Assembly: GCA_037952775.1 (NCBI GenBank)
Contig: JBANAY010000004.1
Span: 8,680,001-8,744,000, forward strand
DNA length: 64,000 bases
DNA from: Clonostachys chloroleuca
Taxonomy: Eukaryota > Ascomycota > Sordariomycetes > Hypocreales > Bionectriaceae
Direction of reading: 5' to 3'
The translations under genes were made by a program, and so were the position numbers. The notes below the pieces were generated by a model that saw only the letters and a program-made list of their open reading frames with translations, was not told the origin of the DNA and ran no database searches. Numbering within the stretch: position 1 is the first letter of the stretch; every line of letters begins with the position of its first letter. Positions 24,777 through 35,442 of the stretch are shown piece after piece.

Positions 24777-25253
24777 CTTATAAAGTTGTTACGGCGAAAT
24801 TGCCCCCAATTTTACCGGATTCAGCCATCGTTCTTGACGGCAAATTTGCCCAAAAACTCTCGCCGCTTTAAGCTCCCTTCTTTCAACAGACCCCTGTCAG
24901 AACCTCAACAAGTACCACCACAGTACTGCTCTCCAGCTCCACCATAGCAGTTAAGTAAGCCGTTTGCTCAGTCGCCAAGAAGTTGGTCCCTGAGCTTCTG
25001 GTCAAGGTACCAAAATGGACCATTTCATGTCACAATTGGCACTTGGCAGCCGTTCCATAAATCTATAAGTACCGTACCTGCTCGCCGCCATATTCTTTTT
25101 CCCCCATCCTTTTATTCCTTCCCATCCTCGCTTCTCAATTTCTGACCAACCCTTTGTCTCCCCCATGACCCTTTACTTTCCCCCCTACTACAACTCCTTC
25201 CTCTCTCTAATATCTACATTCTTACTCCATTAAAATCACAGCCAGACTGCAGC
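24777..25253 (+). promoter_or_regulatory. Promoter/leader region of the DUF3435 recombinase gene
   Basis: Composition switches within a few bases from A+T desert to balanced sequence. About 25090-25220 is a strongly pyrimidine-rich tract (CCCCCATCC, CTTCCCATCC, TTTCCCCCC), as is common just upstream of fungal transcription starts. No clear TATA box. Confidence 0.5.
24793..24850. repeat. Pair of palindromic 12-bp words near the composition break
   Basis: GGCGAAATTGCC at 24793-24804 and GGCAAATTTGCC at 24839-24850 are direct near-copies, each preceded by AC and followed by C. The second is a perfect palindrome. TTAC occurs at 24789-24792, immediately before the first. They could be recombinase or regulator sites; function is inferred only. 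Confidence 0.4.
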
Positions 25254-27727
25254 ATGGCTCCTACTATGCGGTTACCTCCCGATTCCGACTCAGAATACTC
25301 CGATCCAGACTCAGAATACTCTGACGAGTCTGATATTGATAGTATTTTTGACAACGACGATCATGAGGGCTCTGAGTGTGGGAGCGATGAGACTACCTTT
25401 GAAGAGCCTCCTGATGACGACGAAGTGGACTCCGAAGACGCCGTCAATCTATTTGGTGGAAATACACACCCACCAGAATACTACCAAAAAGCAGTAAAGG
25501 AATTCGACGAAGGCTATTACGACGGTCAAGATTACAGCCCAGGCAGTGATGTTCTCTTGGATGCAATAGAAGACACGTGGAAAGAGTCTGTAACCAGTTC
25601 CACTCTCTATAGTTGATACTAATAGGTTTTGCTTATAGGTTCTGCAAGGTCGTTAACCGCGACCCTCAAGAAAGTTATGTATCCCTATCTATAGGGATAT
25701 TATGCAATTTCTTTAACTGGCGCTTAAATCAAAAAGTCAACAAAGATGGTAGAAAGCTCTGTGGAATAAAGAAGAAAAGTTCCTTGAGTACATACTGGAA
25801 AGTGTTCCGGCTATGCGTTGAAAGGGCTACCGGCGATAAGATTGACCCAAAATTGAACCGGAAGATGCATAGAGTAGGAATTTTTCATTATGCCCTTTCC
25901 CCAGAACACTTTCTAACATGAGCTTCTAGGCTCTTAGAGACCTAGCTAAAAAGCATGGGCTGAGCGATGAGAAGCGGGTGAACCGCTGTATGACTATTGA
26001 AGATCTGTCGGAGCAAATTCAGACAACACTAAGCACAACCGAAAAATCTTTTCAGCTAGGAGAGATTCGAATTCTTGCAGTTTTATTTCTCCTTTTACTT
26101 GCTCCTGCTGGTGCTCGCCCTACATCTATTTTACGCCTTCGATTCGGTGATATTCGTGTAGTGTTAGCACGGGATCCTGAAGGTGGTGCACACAATATCC
26201 TCACTCGTTTCACCTTAGCTTTCACAAAGACATACCTTGGAGTTAAAGATGCGTATGTATTACTCGTGTTAGACGACGAACCTATATTATGTTAAAAGGC
26301 TAACATTTTTTGCTACTATATTACAGTAAGACCTTTACAGTTCCTGAGAACTTCTTTGATCCTTCACTATTCCTCAGCCCTCACGTCTACCTTTTAGGTA
26401 TCCTGTTTCGCCATCAGGTTTTCAAGGCTCCAAGCCTCATCTCCCCCGATAAGCTAGAAATTCTCGATATTCACGAAGGAGAAAAGGAGCTACCACTACC
26501 TTTGAAGAAAGAGTTCGATGACTGTCTAGTATTCCGCCGCGCTGTAAAGACCCTTACTGGATATGATATCTCTATGGACGCACCTATCACGTATGGAATG
26601 ATGGCGGGATGGATCAGACGAATTGGTGAGATACTAGGCTTTATGTATGCTACGATACCATACAGTCTACGCTACGCCGCAGCTAATGGGTTTGACCAAA
26701 GTGGTTCGTTTCCTGCCAACTCCCGGATAGTCCCAAGATCTTCTTTCGCTAATGAGCACGATGTATAGTTGATGTCAGCGAAGCGTTGCGAAACCTAGCT
26801 TTAGACCATGCCAACTCCGTCCCATTTCAGAGACATTATCTCGGGCGAGAAGTCAACGCGGATACATGGGCCATTCTCCGAGGTCAAAGGCCACAGCAGG
26901 CCTTAATAACGCAGGCCTGCAGTGTTGGCCACTCGATTAGCAAGCGCCGACCAACGGACCTCACTGCTGAGCAAGCTGCCTCTATAAATACGCACCCTCT
27001 CATCAGGAAACTCGAACTGCAACTCCGACGAATGAAGCGAGGGTCTCATGAACGCGTTGAAGCCCTTCGCACACTGAGAAATGAAAAACTGAGACTCAAA
27101 AGGTCGCTTAAGATGAATATCCGACACGAGTGGACGGATAACCAGGCCGTTGATGATATTGAGCGTCAACTGAGAGGTGAATGGAACCCTAACCAAGTTG
27201 TTGATAAGGGCTGCCGTCCTCAAGGATCAGCCCAGAAATATCTGGTACAAGCCCTGGCTGCCAAATGCGACAATACGATCGAGGGCTATTATCGAAGGCG
27301 GAATGATGCAATTAACGCTATCATTATATACTGCACGGTTGAAGAAGGACCGACAATGAGGCGTAACAACACGTCATCAGCTAAGCCTCAACATATATAT
27401 TGCAAGGATACCCAGGAGGAAGATCCTCTGCAAAAAGCGCTAAAAACCGCGCTCAAGGCCGTCAGGGTGAAAACGGAGAAGGAGAGGCCCAGATACTGTT
27501 TTTTATGCGTTGGTAAAGCTCTCACTTTACAACCAGGCGATCCTTTGATAAAAGATCTAGCCCGAGAGTTCTACACGTCAGGTGATACAGTGAAGCATTT
27601 TCGTCGCAGGCACCTTTCCATTTTAGAGGACCATCATGTGATCTATTGTCGGGTTTGCGACGAAACACTAGAACACAAGAGGCATTTGCAAAACCATGGC
27701 TTAAAGCGTCATGGTCTCAAAACTTAG
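25254..27727 (+). CDS. DUF3435 tyrosine recombinase with C-terminal zinc fingers (captain-like)
   Basis: Five exons (25254-25585, 25639-25873, 25930-26252, 26327-26700, 26769-27727) join in phase to 740 aa with no stop. All introns are GT-AG; the first uses a weaker GTCTGT donor, chosen because it keeps the WKEFCKVV frame. Residues about 10-75 are very acidic (repeated DSEYSD). A core-binding-like helical part (SSLSTYWKVFRL, RATGDKIDPKLNR) precedes the catalytic part. The recombinase positions are recognisable: R252 (GARPTSILRLRF), R412 (PYSLRYAA), H435 (LDHANS) and Y445 (RHYL). The tail has CFLC near 665 and CRVC...HLQNHGLKRH near 715-736, a zinc-finger pair. Family: PF11917/DUF3435, which includes the Starship captain recombinases but also many unplaced relatives. 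It lies within 0.5 kb of the truncated retroelement edge and reads away from it. Confidence 0.85.
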
Positions 27728-28868
27728 TATTGACATGCTTGTCTTGCGAGATTGTTATTGTTTTTAGGTTGTTTTAATGCCTGGCTGTAACATGTAGTAG
27801 TTAGGCATCTGAAAACTCTAGCAATGATTGTACGTAGGTATGTTTACTACAGTATGTATATGCCATTACTAGAACTGTTTTAGGCGATCTTAAAAAGTAG
27901 TATAGGGTGGGCCTTTTGGCTGGTAGTTCCTCCAGTGGACATTGGGATCCGGGGTGGCGTGGGGTAATGATCGTTAGAGAAGTCGTGCGGTGTTTTTTGA
28001 CCTACTGCGGAAACTCGTTAGCCAGCGTGCCGATACTGTATTTACTATCAAGTGACGGCCCAATTCAGAAAAGAAACAGGCCATAATCGGCCGTTCAAGC
28101 TCCGCAGGAGTACAGCCAAACTTGCGATAGATACTGTGGGTCGGCCAAAACTGGCTGCAATGGTACTTTGCGAGTTCAGCAAAACTGGCTGTGACGTGTC
28201 CTTGTGGGTGGGGCTGTACCCATATACAATATCATTTAGCACCTAAATTTGCACTGGGGGGTTGCGCTTGAAATGCGAACTTAGGAGTTCGCAAATGCAG
28301 GTGAACCCCACGTCTCTGTTGTTGCATGCTCTTGTCCAGCTTACAGTAGTTAGAGGAATGAAGAAATTCTGGTTATTCGAGCCAGTTGATGAGTAATTTA
28401 TTCGACACGTGATCTTGATATGTACCACAGTGACCCCTTTTTGTGGAAATTCATTCTACCTAGTCTCAGCTAAATCTAATCCCCTGAGCTTGTCTGCTTA
28501 GTGGTTTGGTTAGAAGCATGTAGAAATGATTCACGCTCTGAAAAAAGTTGGCTGACTGCAAGATGAAAAATGACGAGACACACCTTTGGGTACAACGCAT
28601 AGCGGTGTGATGCGGGAGGCCAACCAAGTGGAACAGGACAATCATTGGCCAGTCAAATTCCGAAATCGGGCCACGGCTTTATTTGGTGGTACCTGTTGAT
28701 TTATTTTAGAAAGAGAGCTACCATGCATTATACTGGCCATAATTTCCCTTATCAGTGTCCTCTACATCTAACGCTCTAATTATTTATCGCTAGGGGTGTC
28801 TTGATAACTACAATGAATGCAATCATTCGACACAGCCTCCCAGACACGGGGATAGTGGCCCGTCTACC
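27728..28868. other. Intergenic, with a dispersed-repeat copy
   Basis: No gene recognised. Holds the 3' region of the recombinase gene and one copy of repeat family R3 at 28248-28510. Opposed short open frames at 28048-28246 look like chance. Confidence 0.45.
28248..28510. repeat. Dispersed repeat R3, copy 1
   Basis: Shares with 34149-34430 a left block (TTTGCACT, GGGGGTTGCGCT, TTCGCAAATGCA) and a right block (CCCCTGAGCTTGTCTG) in the same order and orientation; the middles have diverged. The block with GAACTTAGGAGTTCGCAAATG also recurs in broken form at about 34862-34950. Confidence 0.6.
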
Positions 28869-29517
28869 ATGGTCATCAACTCTGTTAAGAAACTAGATCG
28901 ATTGCGACAAGATCTTGATGGCCTCGAGGTCAAGCCACCTTCACTCTATCTGGATGCCCATGGCGTCGCGCATGACCAGCTCATTTACCTGCAGATCTTG
29001 GTGCTACCAACCGGTACACTTTACATAGTTGACATGAAACGTCTTGGTACATACCGCGGCTTTATCTGCAACGAGTGACAGCAGTGCGTCGCTCCGCTCC
29101 ATACTCGAGTCAAAGTCTATCCCTAAGGTTGGGTTCGACATTCGCGCCGTATCCAAGCTCTTGTTTCGCGATTTCAATGTTTCTCTTGATGGAATCGAAG
29201 ATCTCCAGCTGATGGAACTCGCGAGCAGAGACCGCTACCAGTCCAAAAAGCACCTTGCTGGGTTTGCAAAATGTGTCGACCAGGACGTTCCCAAATCCAA
29301 CGCTACTAAATGTCGCTGGCTCCAATCAGATGATTCTACCAATATGCATTTATTTAATACCCTTGGTCGTGCTCCTTCCATGAAGCGGGTCGAATTGTAT
29401 CCTGCGTTATGGGAGGTTTACAGACATAGGCTCAGTCTGCCAGGGCAGGCTTTCTGGCTTAGTTCTGCTCGAATAGAGTCGTGGCAAAGGGTGCAAGATT
29501 CCAAGCGGGGCGTGTAA
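28869..29517 (+). pseudogene. EXD1-like 3'-5' exonuclease relic
   Basis: Resembles the fungal RNase D/EXD1-type exonuclease family: VINSVKKLDRL, PSLYLDAHGVA, LIYLQILVLP, then SLRSILESKSIPKVGFDIR and DGIEDLQLMELASR. The frame shifts by one base near 29045-29055, after DMKRLG. Catalytic positions are eroded: the usual D-x-E of motif I reads DAH, the D-S-x-A-L-like motif II reads AVSKLL, and the motif III Asp near ALWEVY is absent. A start ATG at 28869 opens the frame. Both the frame break and the lost acidic residues argue for a dead copy rather than a sequencing error. It lies just downstream of the recombinase gene and may be cargo or debris. Confidence 0.65.
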
Positions 29518-30724
29518 GACAAAATGAGCAGAGCCTGGGTCCTATGTGCTGGTGGGACTCTGAACTTTTAGAATCTACCATGGAGAGTTGGAACGAGGGG
29601 ATTTTTACGGAACACATAGTAGGAGACTGCGAGCTTAATGAAGACGCTGAATAGATGCTGTCATCTGCAAGAAAATCATCAACAAGTGTGCAAGGCTTTT
29701 CTTTCTATGCTGGGTAATCGATGTATCGCAGTGAAGTCGTAAATGGCCGAGACTGCCTAATTCAGTGGCAAATGCTACAAATTATGGTAATTATAGTGAG
29801 AGCTATCGAGTGTTTTCTGCATAAAGGTTAGATATAAACACCCATTTTTTCCAATGGTAGAAGGCAGGTAATTGGCGGAAGTAGGGAAAAGAACCACAGT
29901 CTTATTGCGATACACATGCGTCATACGGATAGAATTATACACAGAGTTCAGCCTGGACACTGCTTTGGGAAAAGGGGACAGGAATCTGTGATTTGGCGCA
30001 TAAGAACATCTGGTTGTATGCCATATGACCAAGGCAGATTCTCCTTGGGTCGGCTTACCTGATCAGATAGGGCGCATATACGAGAGGTCGGAAAGAGATG
30101 TCATGATGCACGATTTCATCAGTGTTGCTAATTTGTGAATGCTTTCTTGGGCCTCTCGTGTAGGCAAGATGAAGTTTACTTATACCATTCATAGCAATGT
30201 TGCCCCTCTTGGCTCAGACAGCCTATCAGTGAGGGCGGGGTTATCAGAATTCCAAAAGGAGGGGATATTAGGCAGCATTTCATCCTTTTACCGATAGCCA
30301 AGGAACCCTGCGAACACGCATCGAAACACGATTGGGTCAAAATTGCACAAGCGCTTAAGGCACTATTCAAGGTGAAATCGTCACGGCGATCGCAGTCCGG
30401 GCCTCCCGCATATCGAAATGTTGGCCGCAATCAGAGTGAAATAATTGAGTGAGATTCTCTCCAAGATGGGGTGGTGATGAAAACCAAGGAGCCAACATAA
30501 AATGTATAAAAAGGAGGAGTTGCTCCCCGAGGGCTCAGATAATCTCAAGGCTTCAAAATATCTAACTTACAAGGGAACCATCAATTGCAACTACTATCCA
30601 CTTTCATACTTCCATCTACTTTTATCTTTAAATTTGATCCCGGTAAAGCTCTTACCATCTTGTTCCTTCTATCTAAGAAGCAAATATAGCTGATGAATCT
30701 GTAGATACTCATCCTCGGATCAAA
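29518..30724. other. Intergenic, promoter of the deaminase gene at right end
   Basis: No domain recognised in any frame. A TATA-like TGTATAAAAAGG at about 30502-30512 lies some 215 bp upstream of the next start codon and is the only promoter-like sign. Confidence 0.45.
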
Positions 30725-32429
30725 ATGTGTTATCGCACCGCATCCAACGCTTCCGAGTCCCAGACATCGGAGGGAGTGAACCAGGAACAGCAGTTGTTCA
30801 ATCTATGTACCTCCCAGGGAGCTATAACTGCTGCTTGCATAGCCAGGAGTGCTATCAAGTATGGCCCTTTTGAGTCCAACAGGGATGCATCACTCTCTGC
30901 CTTTCAAAGCTTCCAATGCAAGCTCGCGCAATTCTGTCACAATGATTCAGGCGGGGCGGCAAACACCTCGCTTGTATACCTCGCAGTTGACGGGGGGCTG
31001 AGTTCCTCTTCACCACTAACTTCAGAAAACAGGCCGAGCTCGAAGAGATTAAAAGAGGTCTTGAAGATTTGCTGCGATATGCCACCACCAATCCTGAAAA
31101 GCTAAACCCTAAGCCACTTCAGAAAATGATTTTATGGCGTTTTCTTGAGTTCTGCTTCAAGAGGGTTGGTGTGTACTTTAGGACACTGTCCAGAGCGCTT
31201 GATGAATGCATCGATGAGTGCGAATCGGCCCGGGAATCTACAAGTTCCAATGCAAGATTCTATATCCTCTGCTTTATCCTAGTTCGAAGGATTTTCTGAC
31301 CGCTCTGAGAAACCAATAGTTACCAGGCAGCTCTGCGAATTAAAGTCTAGAGTCGAATTCCCACGGGAGATGACTGACACAGCGAGGAACAAGGGTACGT
31401 AGCCCCCTATTCTCTTATTAAGTGATTTTGTTTCTAACTCGATGATGACTCTCAGTCCTCAGAGATTGCGAGACTTTTATTAAGGCTATCGAGGCGAGCA
31501 AGAATAGCAGCCTTAGCGGAGAGATTGACCGTCGTGCCAGGCAGGACGATCATGACCAGGCCTACAAATGGTGCGAACTCCGTCATTGTCTTGGGCGCCT
31601 CTATTCATATCGTCAGGCGTCCGAGGCCGTTGTTGAGGCAACAATGAAATGGCCTGAAGTTTTCAGGAGCTTCAAAGTCAACTACATTCAATCTGCAAAG
31701 CAAAAGAAGGCTGCGCCGCCCAAGTCAGCGAGATTAACAGACGTACTGCACTATGCTTTTCCTGAAGACGACCTAGAAGAGTTCCAAGATGATATTGCTG
31801 AGCTTCAGAAATACGGGCTCGAATCGGAGATCCGTAAACAGGTCTTCGACAGGAAGACCAAGACTTTTATTCATGCAGAGGTCCATATGCACGACTATCT
31901 TACCACGGTGAGAAAGGTCAAGCCATCGGATTTTTGGGATGGGAATATGTTCATCACAACCAGCAAATCGGTTTGCCGGCTTTGCCACTTCTACTTCCAG
32001 AACGACGACAATGAGTTCAGCGTCCAGCCTCCGCACATGAACTTGTATCCCAAGTGGCGCCTTCCCGATAATGCAAGCGAAGAGGTATTGGAAGACCTCA
32101 TCGACAAGATGCAGCAGAACACGCTCAGTCTTATTACAGACAAGCAGCCGTATTATAAAAGGTACGATTCGAGAACCGATTCGCAGGGATTCCAGACAAG
32201 ATCAACCCACAGAACGGTGTTTGACCGTTCCACTGCTCCCTCTTCCCTTGGCGGGCGCAGTTCTCAATCAGGCGTCAGGCCAGGGGGCTATCACAATGAG
32301 CCTCCACCACCTAGTCATGTGTTGGATGATACTCTCCCGCTTGAAGGTGCATTTGGGGATTATGGAGTTATTAGAGACGAAAGGGCTTCAGCACGAAACG
32401 GTGGATCAATGATCGGGGTAGGCTTTTAA
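30725..32429 (+). CDS. OTT_1508-like nucleic-acid deaminase family protein, with frame breaks
   Basis: The C-terminal exon 31456-32429 encodes a zinc deaminase signature: HAEVHMHDYL at about 31872 and SVCRLCHFYF at about 31974, then FSVQPPHMNLYPKWRLP. This HAE...CxxC pattern fits the fungal expansion of the OTT_1508-like deaminases (PF14441). A GT-AG intron at 31395-31455 joins it in phase to RNKVLRDCETFIKAI. The N-terminal part starts at ATG 30725 and changes frame at a run of six G near 30990-30996, continuing as EFLFTTNFRKQAELEEIKRGLEDLL. A second unresolved frame change or missed intron lies at about 31240-31300. The tail after residue YYKRYD is low-complexity. Biochemical substrate unknown. 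Either a recently damaged gene or two base-call errors; the catalytic exon itself is intact. Confidence 0.65.
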
Positions 32430-32715
32430 CTCGAGAATGGAACCATGCTCCGCAAAGGAGCACTAACGAAGCGTTCCATTACCTGCCCAAGTAAAGAAAA
32501 AGAGGATAACGTTCAAGAGGTCTAAAGCGTTACCTAGGTCCAAAATATCTACCACAATCAGGAATAAATCAGTTTAACTCGGTCATGAGATAGATTCGGG
32601 TGCCCCCGTTTACGGCTGCTTTAATAATGCCGGCCGGTTCCGTTACAAAGCCGATATTGAATAACCTAGCAGAGCAACGGACCCAGGGTCTAGCACGAGC
32701 GTTGTTCCCACTTCC

Positions 32716-32943
32716 CATGAGAGGGTAGCATATTATGCTAAGGCATACTATAAGCAGGGCCGATATAATGAAGCTGAAGTGCTTCAAAACATCGCCCTAG
32801 ATCATCGCCGGTATATCCTTGGAGAAAATCACCCAGATACGATCCAAAGCATCAAGTCACAGGAGCTGTTACAACAAATACGCTCCTCTCAAAACCCAGG
32901 TCAGCCCTCGGCTAGTACAAAGGTCGCCGATGCGGAAGAGTAG
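32716..32943 (+). pseudogene. TPR (kinesin-light-chain-type) repeat fragment
   Basis: The frame reads AYYKQGRYNEAEVLQNIALDHRR followed by LGENHPDTIQS, a clear single TPR_10/12 unit of the kind used as sensor repeats in fungal NB-ARC/TPR proteins. The frame ends at a TAG at 32941. No NTPase or start is attached, so it is a fragment. Part of the unit is split from its neighbours by non-repeat sequence. Confidence 0.6.
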
Positions 32944-34148
32944 AAGACATATCACAGGCTATTACAGGAATTTATACATACAAAGGTTCGTCATTTTCGC
33001 CATTGGCGATCTCGCGAAACCAGTAAGCCTAGTTCATCTCTATAATTCTACATATATAAGGGTTCAGCTTCCAATATAACACCATATTAGGTGCTATATC
33101 CTTATACAGTGATGTTTTTTTGTGCAATATATGCATAATAGTTTCGTGAATATACATACACGAGGCATATTCATTCTAGCTTAGCAGTCATTAGCATTTA
33201 CTTAAAGGTGCATTCATCTTAGTGAAGCATTATAACCATATAGATCGAAATGCACAGCTCTAGACTAAATCAGCAGTCCGATTCTTAAGATCGTATGTAT
33301 AAAATAGAGGGTCTTAACTGAACCTTAGGTGGCCTTTGCTGCGTTTCCGGAGTGGGCCATGACAGGTGGGGTGCCCATTTCTAGGCCAAGTCCAAGAATG
33401 GGAACAAAAACTGCTTTGGCTCTAAGTCTCAATTCATGTAGATTTTGTATAAAGTGCATTTTATAGCAAATAGCACTATGTGGAGCATCAGTTGATATTC
33501 AGAGTATGTTTAAAAAGAGGAAGCTGGTTATGCTCCAAACTGTACACCTTTGGTCAGAAATGGGCTTCAAATAATAATGGAGAATTCTTTAATTCTTCAA
33601 AGTACACTAGGCCAGTTGCATGTAGCGCTGATTATTGATGCTGGCATTGTAAGGCACTTATTTGGTGTTATTATTGGAAGATAACAAGAGTTCAATTTGC
33701 ACTATCGACACACTGTACAGATTATGTACGCCACAGCTAATCCAGGTTTGGACCAATTTTGGCGAAATTCCGTTGACAGATGCTGACGCTGAACCGATTT
33801 CCCAATGTTTCTTAATTTTGCCTGAGGCCATAAGATTGTGTGTTAACCGAAGCGCACACTAATTTGGAAAAGCGCATTTTCGGTACGTACCTCAAGAGCT
33901 TGGTCTTAGAGAGCCCGAAGATCATCCGAAGTCACTCCGGGGCACTATCTTAGTGGTAATATCATGCCTACCCTGCTACGACCGGACTAGTCATCGGGTA
34001 ACGGTAAGGAATATTCCAAAGGTCGCTCTGCTGATGCAATATGTAATTATGTGGTTATTACATATTAACTATTGGTATTGTGCGGTACTCTACTCATTTG
34101 TAAATAGTATATCGAAAGAGGAAGGTGAGGAATGATCTGACACTTGAG

Positions 34149-34430
34149 TTTGCACTTGGGGGTTGCGCTGAAAATGCGTACTCTCTAATTCGCAAATGCA
34201 TGCGAACCCACCAGCCCCCCATTGGCTACAACTGCGCTGATGAGCAATATCCCAGGTACATCATCCCGATGCTTTACGTTGCTAGTAGTCGTGCCATGAG
34301 TGTAAGCGTGTCCAGCATCACCTTTGTTATATGTTTAATGGCGATAGCAATTCTAATGATATTAATCTTATATAGTCTCAGCTATTCTCATCCCCTGAGC
34401 TTGTCTGGTCAGTAGTTGAGTTGGAAGTAG
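34149..34430. repeat. Dispersed repeat R3, copy 2
   Basis: Same orientation as 28248-28510, with conserved outer blocks (TTGCACTTGGGGGTTGCGCT; CATCCCCTGAGCTTGTCTGG) and a diverged middle. Non-coding. Confidence 0.6.
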
Positions 34431-34522
34431 ACGATGAGGGTATGGTATTCTGGGTATGCTGGAAGCTTGCTGGAGATCTCCTCACAGCTAGTGGATAAGC
34501 TTGTTCCTACAACAAAGTTAGC

Positions 34523-34789
34523 TCACCAAGCGTTAGGTAGATCAATATTAAGATCACCCACAATTCCTACGAGAGTAGGGGGAAACAATGAGCTACTAGA
34601 AGAGTTGTAGTCCCAATGTCGATTGTTTCGTCGCACCACAATATAGACGTCAGCATTAAAACGACTGCTTATCTTATCACCTCTCCGCATGAGGCCCTTA
34701 ATAGCCTTTGCGACATTCTCATTTGTTCTGTCACGTTTTTGGGGTGAAATTGAGAGCTCAGCCATTGTGTAAACCGTGTAACTTGCCAT
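34523..34789 (-). CDS. Small MADS-like (SRF-type) hypothetical protein
   Basis: An 88-aa frame from ATG 34789. RTNENVAKAIKGLMRRGDKIS, NADVYIVVRRNNRHWDYNSS and LFPPTL recall the degenerate MADS-like proteins found in filamentous fungi, where a KKGLxKKAxExSxLCGADVYLxxRRNGRxxxFNSS-type core is followed by WPP. The DNA-contacting basic start is weak here and the Cys-Gly of the core is replaced. It may be a diverged gene or a relic; alternative ATGs are at 34789 and 34765. No introns are needed. Confidence 0.45.
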   Translation of the reverse strand: MASYTVYTMAELSISPQKRDRTNENVAKAIKGLMRRGDKISSRFNADVYIVVRRNNRHWDYNSSSSSLFPPTLVGIVGDLNIDLPNAW

Positions 34790-35442
34790 TTGAAGAGTGA
34801 ATGAAGGCTGCGTTTTGGCCTGTATTTAACGCACTTGAGCAGGAATGGTATGGGCATTAGTAATACGAACTTAAGAGTTCATAAATGGTCTAGGAGTCCA
34901 GGAAATGGTACACCCTTGTTCTTGGACTGGGGCCTAAAAAGTTCGCAAATGCAGGGGTACAGCGCTGCCTTCTGAAGGGGAGTGAAGCATGCACGCCCAG
35001 AAATAGGCTCCACCTACTTTTGTCTCCTGCCTGTCTGGCTTCTAAATTTGTCAGGCGCTCACCACCAGTGGCGCAAAAAACATGTCTCTTTCCACTTGAT
35101 GCTCCATTTGTGACTCGTTGTCGTTATCAGCTGCCAGCAACACATAGCTCCTATGTATCCCATCGTGTGCACACCCTTTGATGATACAAGGGAGTCATAC
35201 ATTTATGATGTCATGTTTTGGTATACAAGTTCACAGCAAGGTATGTATGTACCTCATTACCGAATAAATGTAGGGTCTCACCCTGATATTATTCTTGGCA
35301 GCTGTACCAAAAATGGGACGTGTTTGGAGAGGACACACTACTCGGTGCGAGGGTCCGACGCATCCCCTATTTGCTTTTAGACAGCTCCATTCCCACCAGC
35401 AGGCTCAGGGTAAAACTCATCTCCTAGACTCTTTATCTGGCC
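34790..35442. other. Intergenic, no gene seen
   Basis: A degraded R3-like block (ACTTAAGAGTTC..., GTTCGCAAATGCAGGGG) lies at about 34862-34950. No recognisable coding sequence. Confidence 0.4.

Larger units (their letters stand above)
32430..34522. other. Accessory non-coding region with a TPR relic and repeat R3
   Basis: Apart from the TPR fragment at 32716-32943 and the R3 copy at 34149-34430 I see nothing interpretable; remaining open frames are short and without motifs. Confidence 0.4.

Noticed and set aside
25586..25638. Frameshift in the DUF3435 gene between exons 1 and 2
   Set aside because: Using the GTCTGT donor at 25586 gives an in-phase intron and the expected WKEFCKVV junction, so no lesion is required.
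28048..28246. Overlapping opposite-strand small genes
   Set aside because: Both frames are short, lack motifs and splice signals, and are best read as chance openness on both strands.
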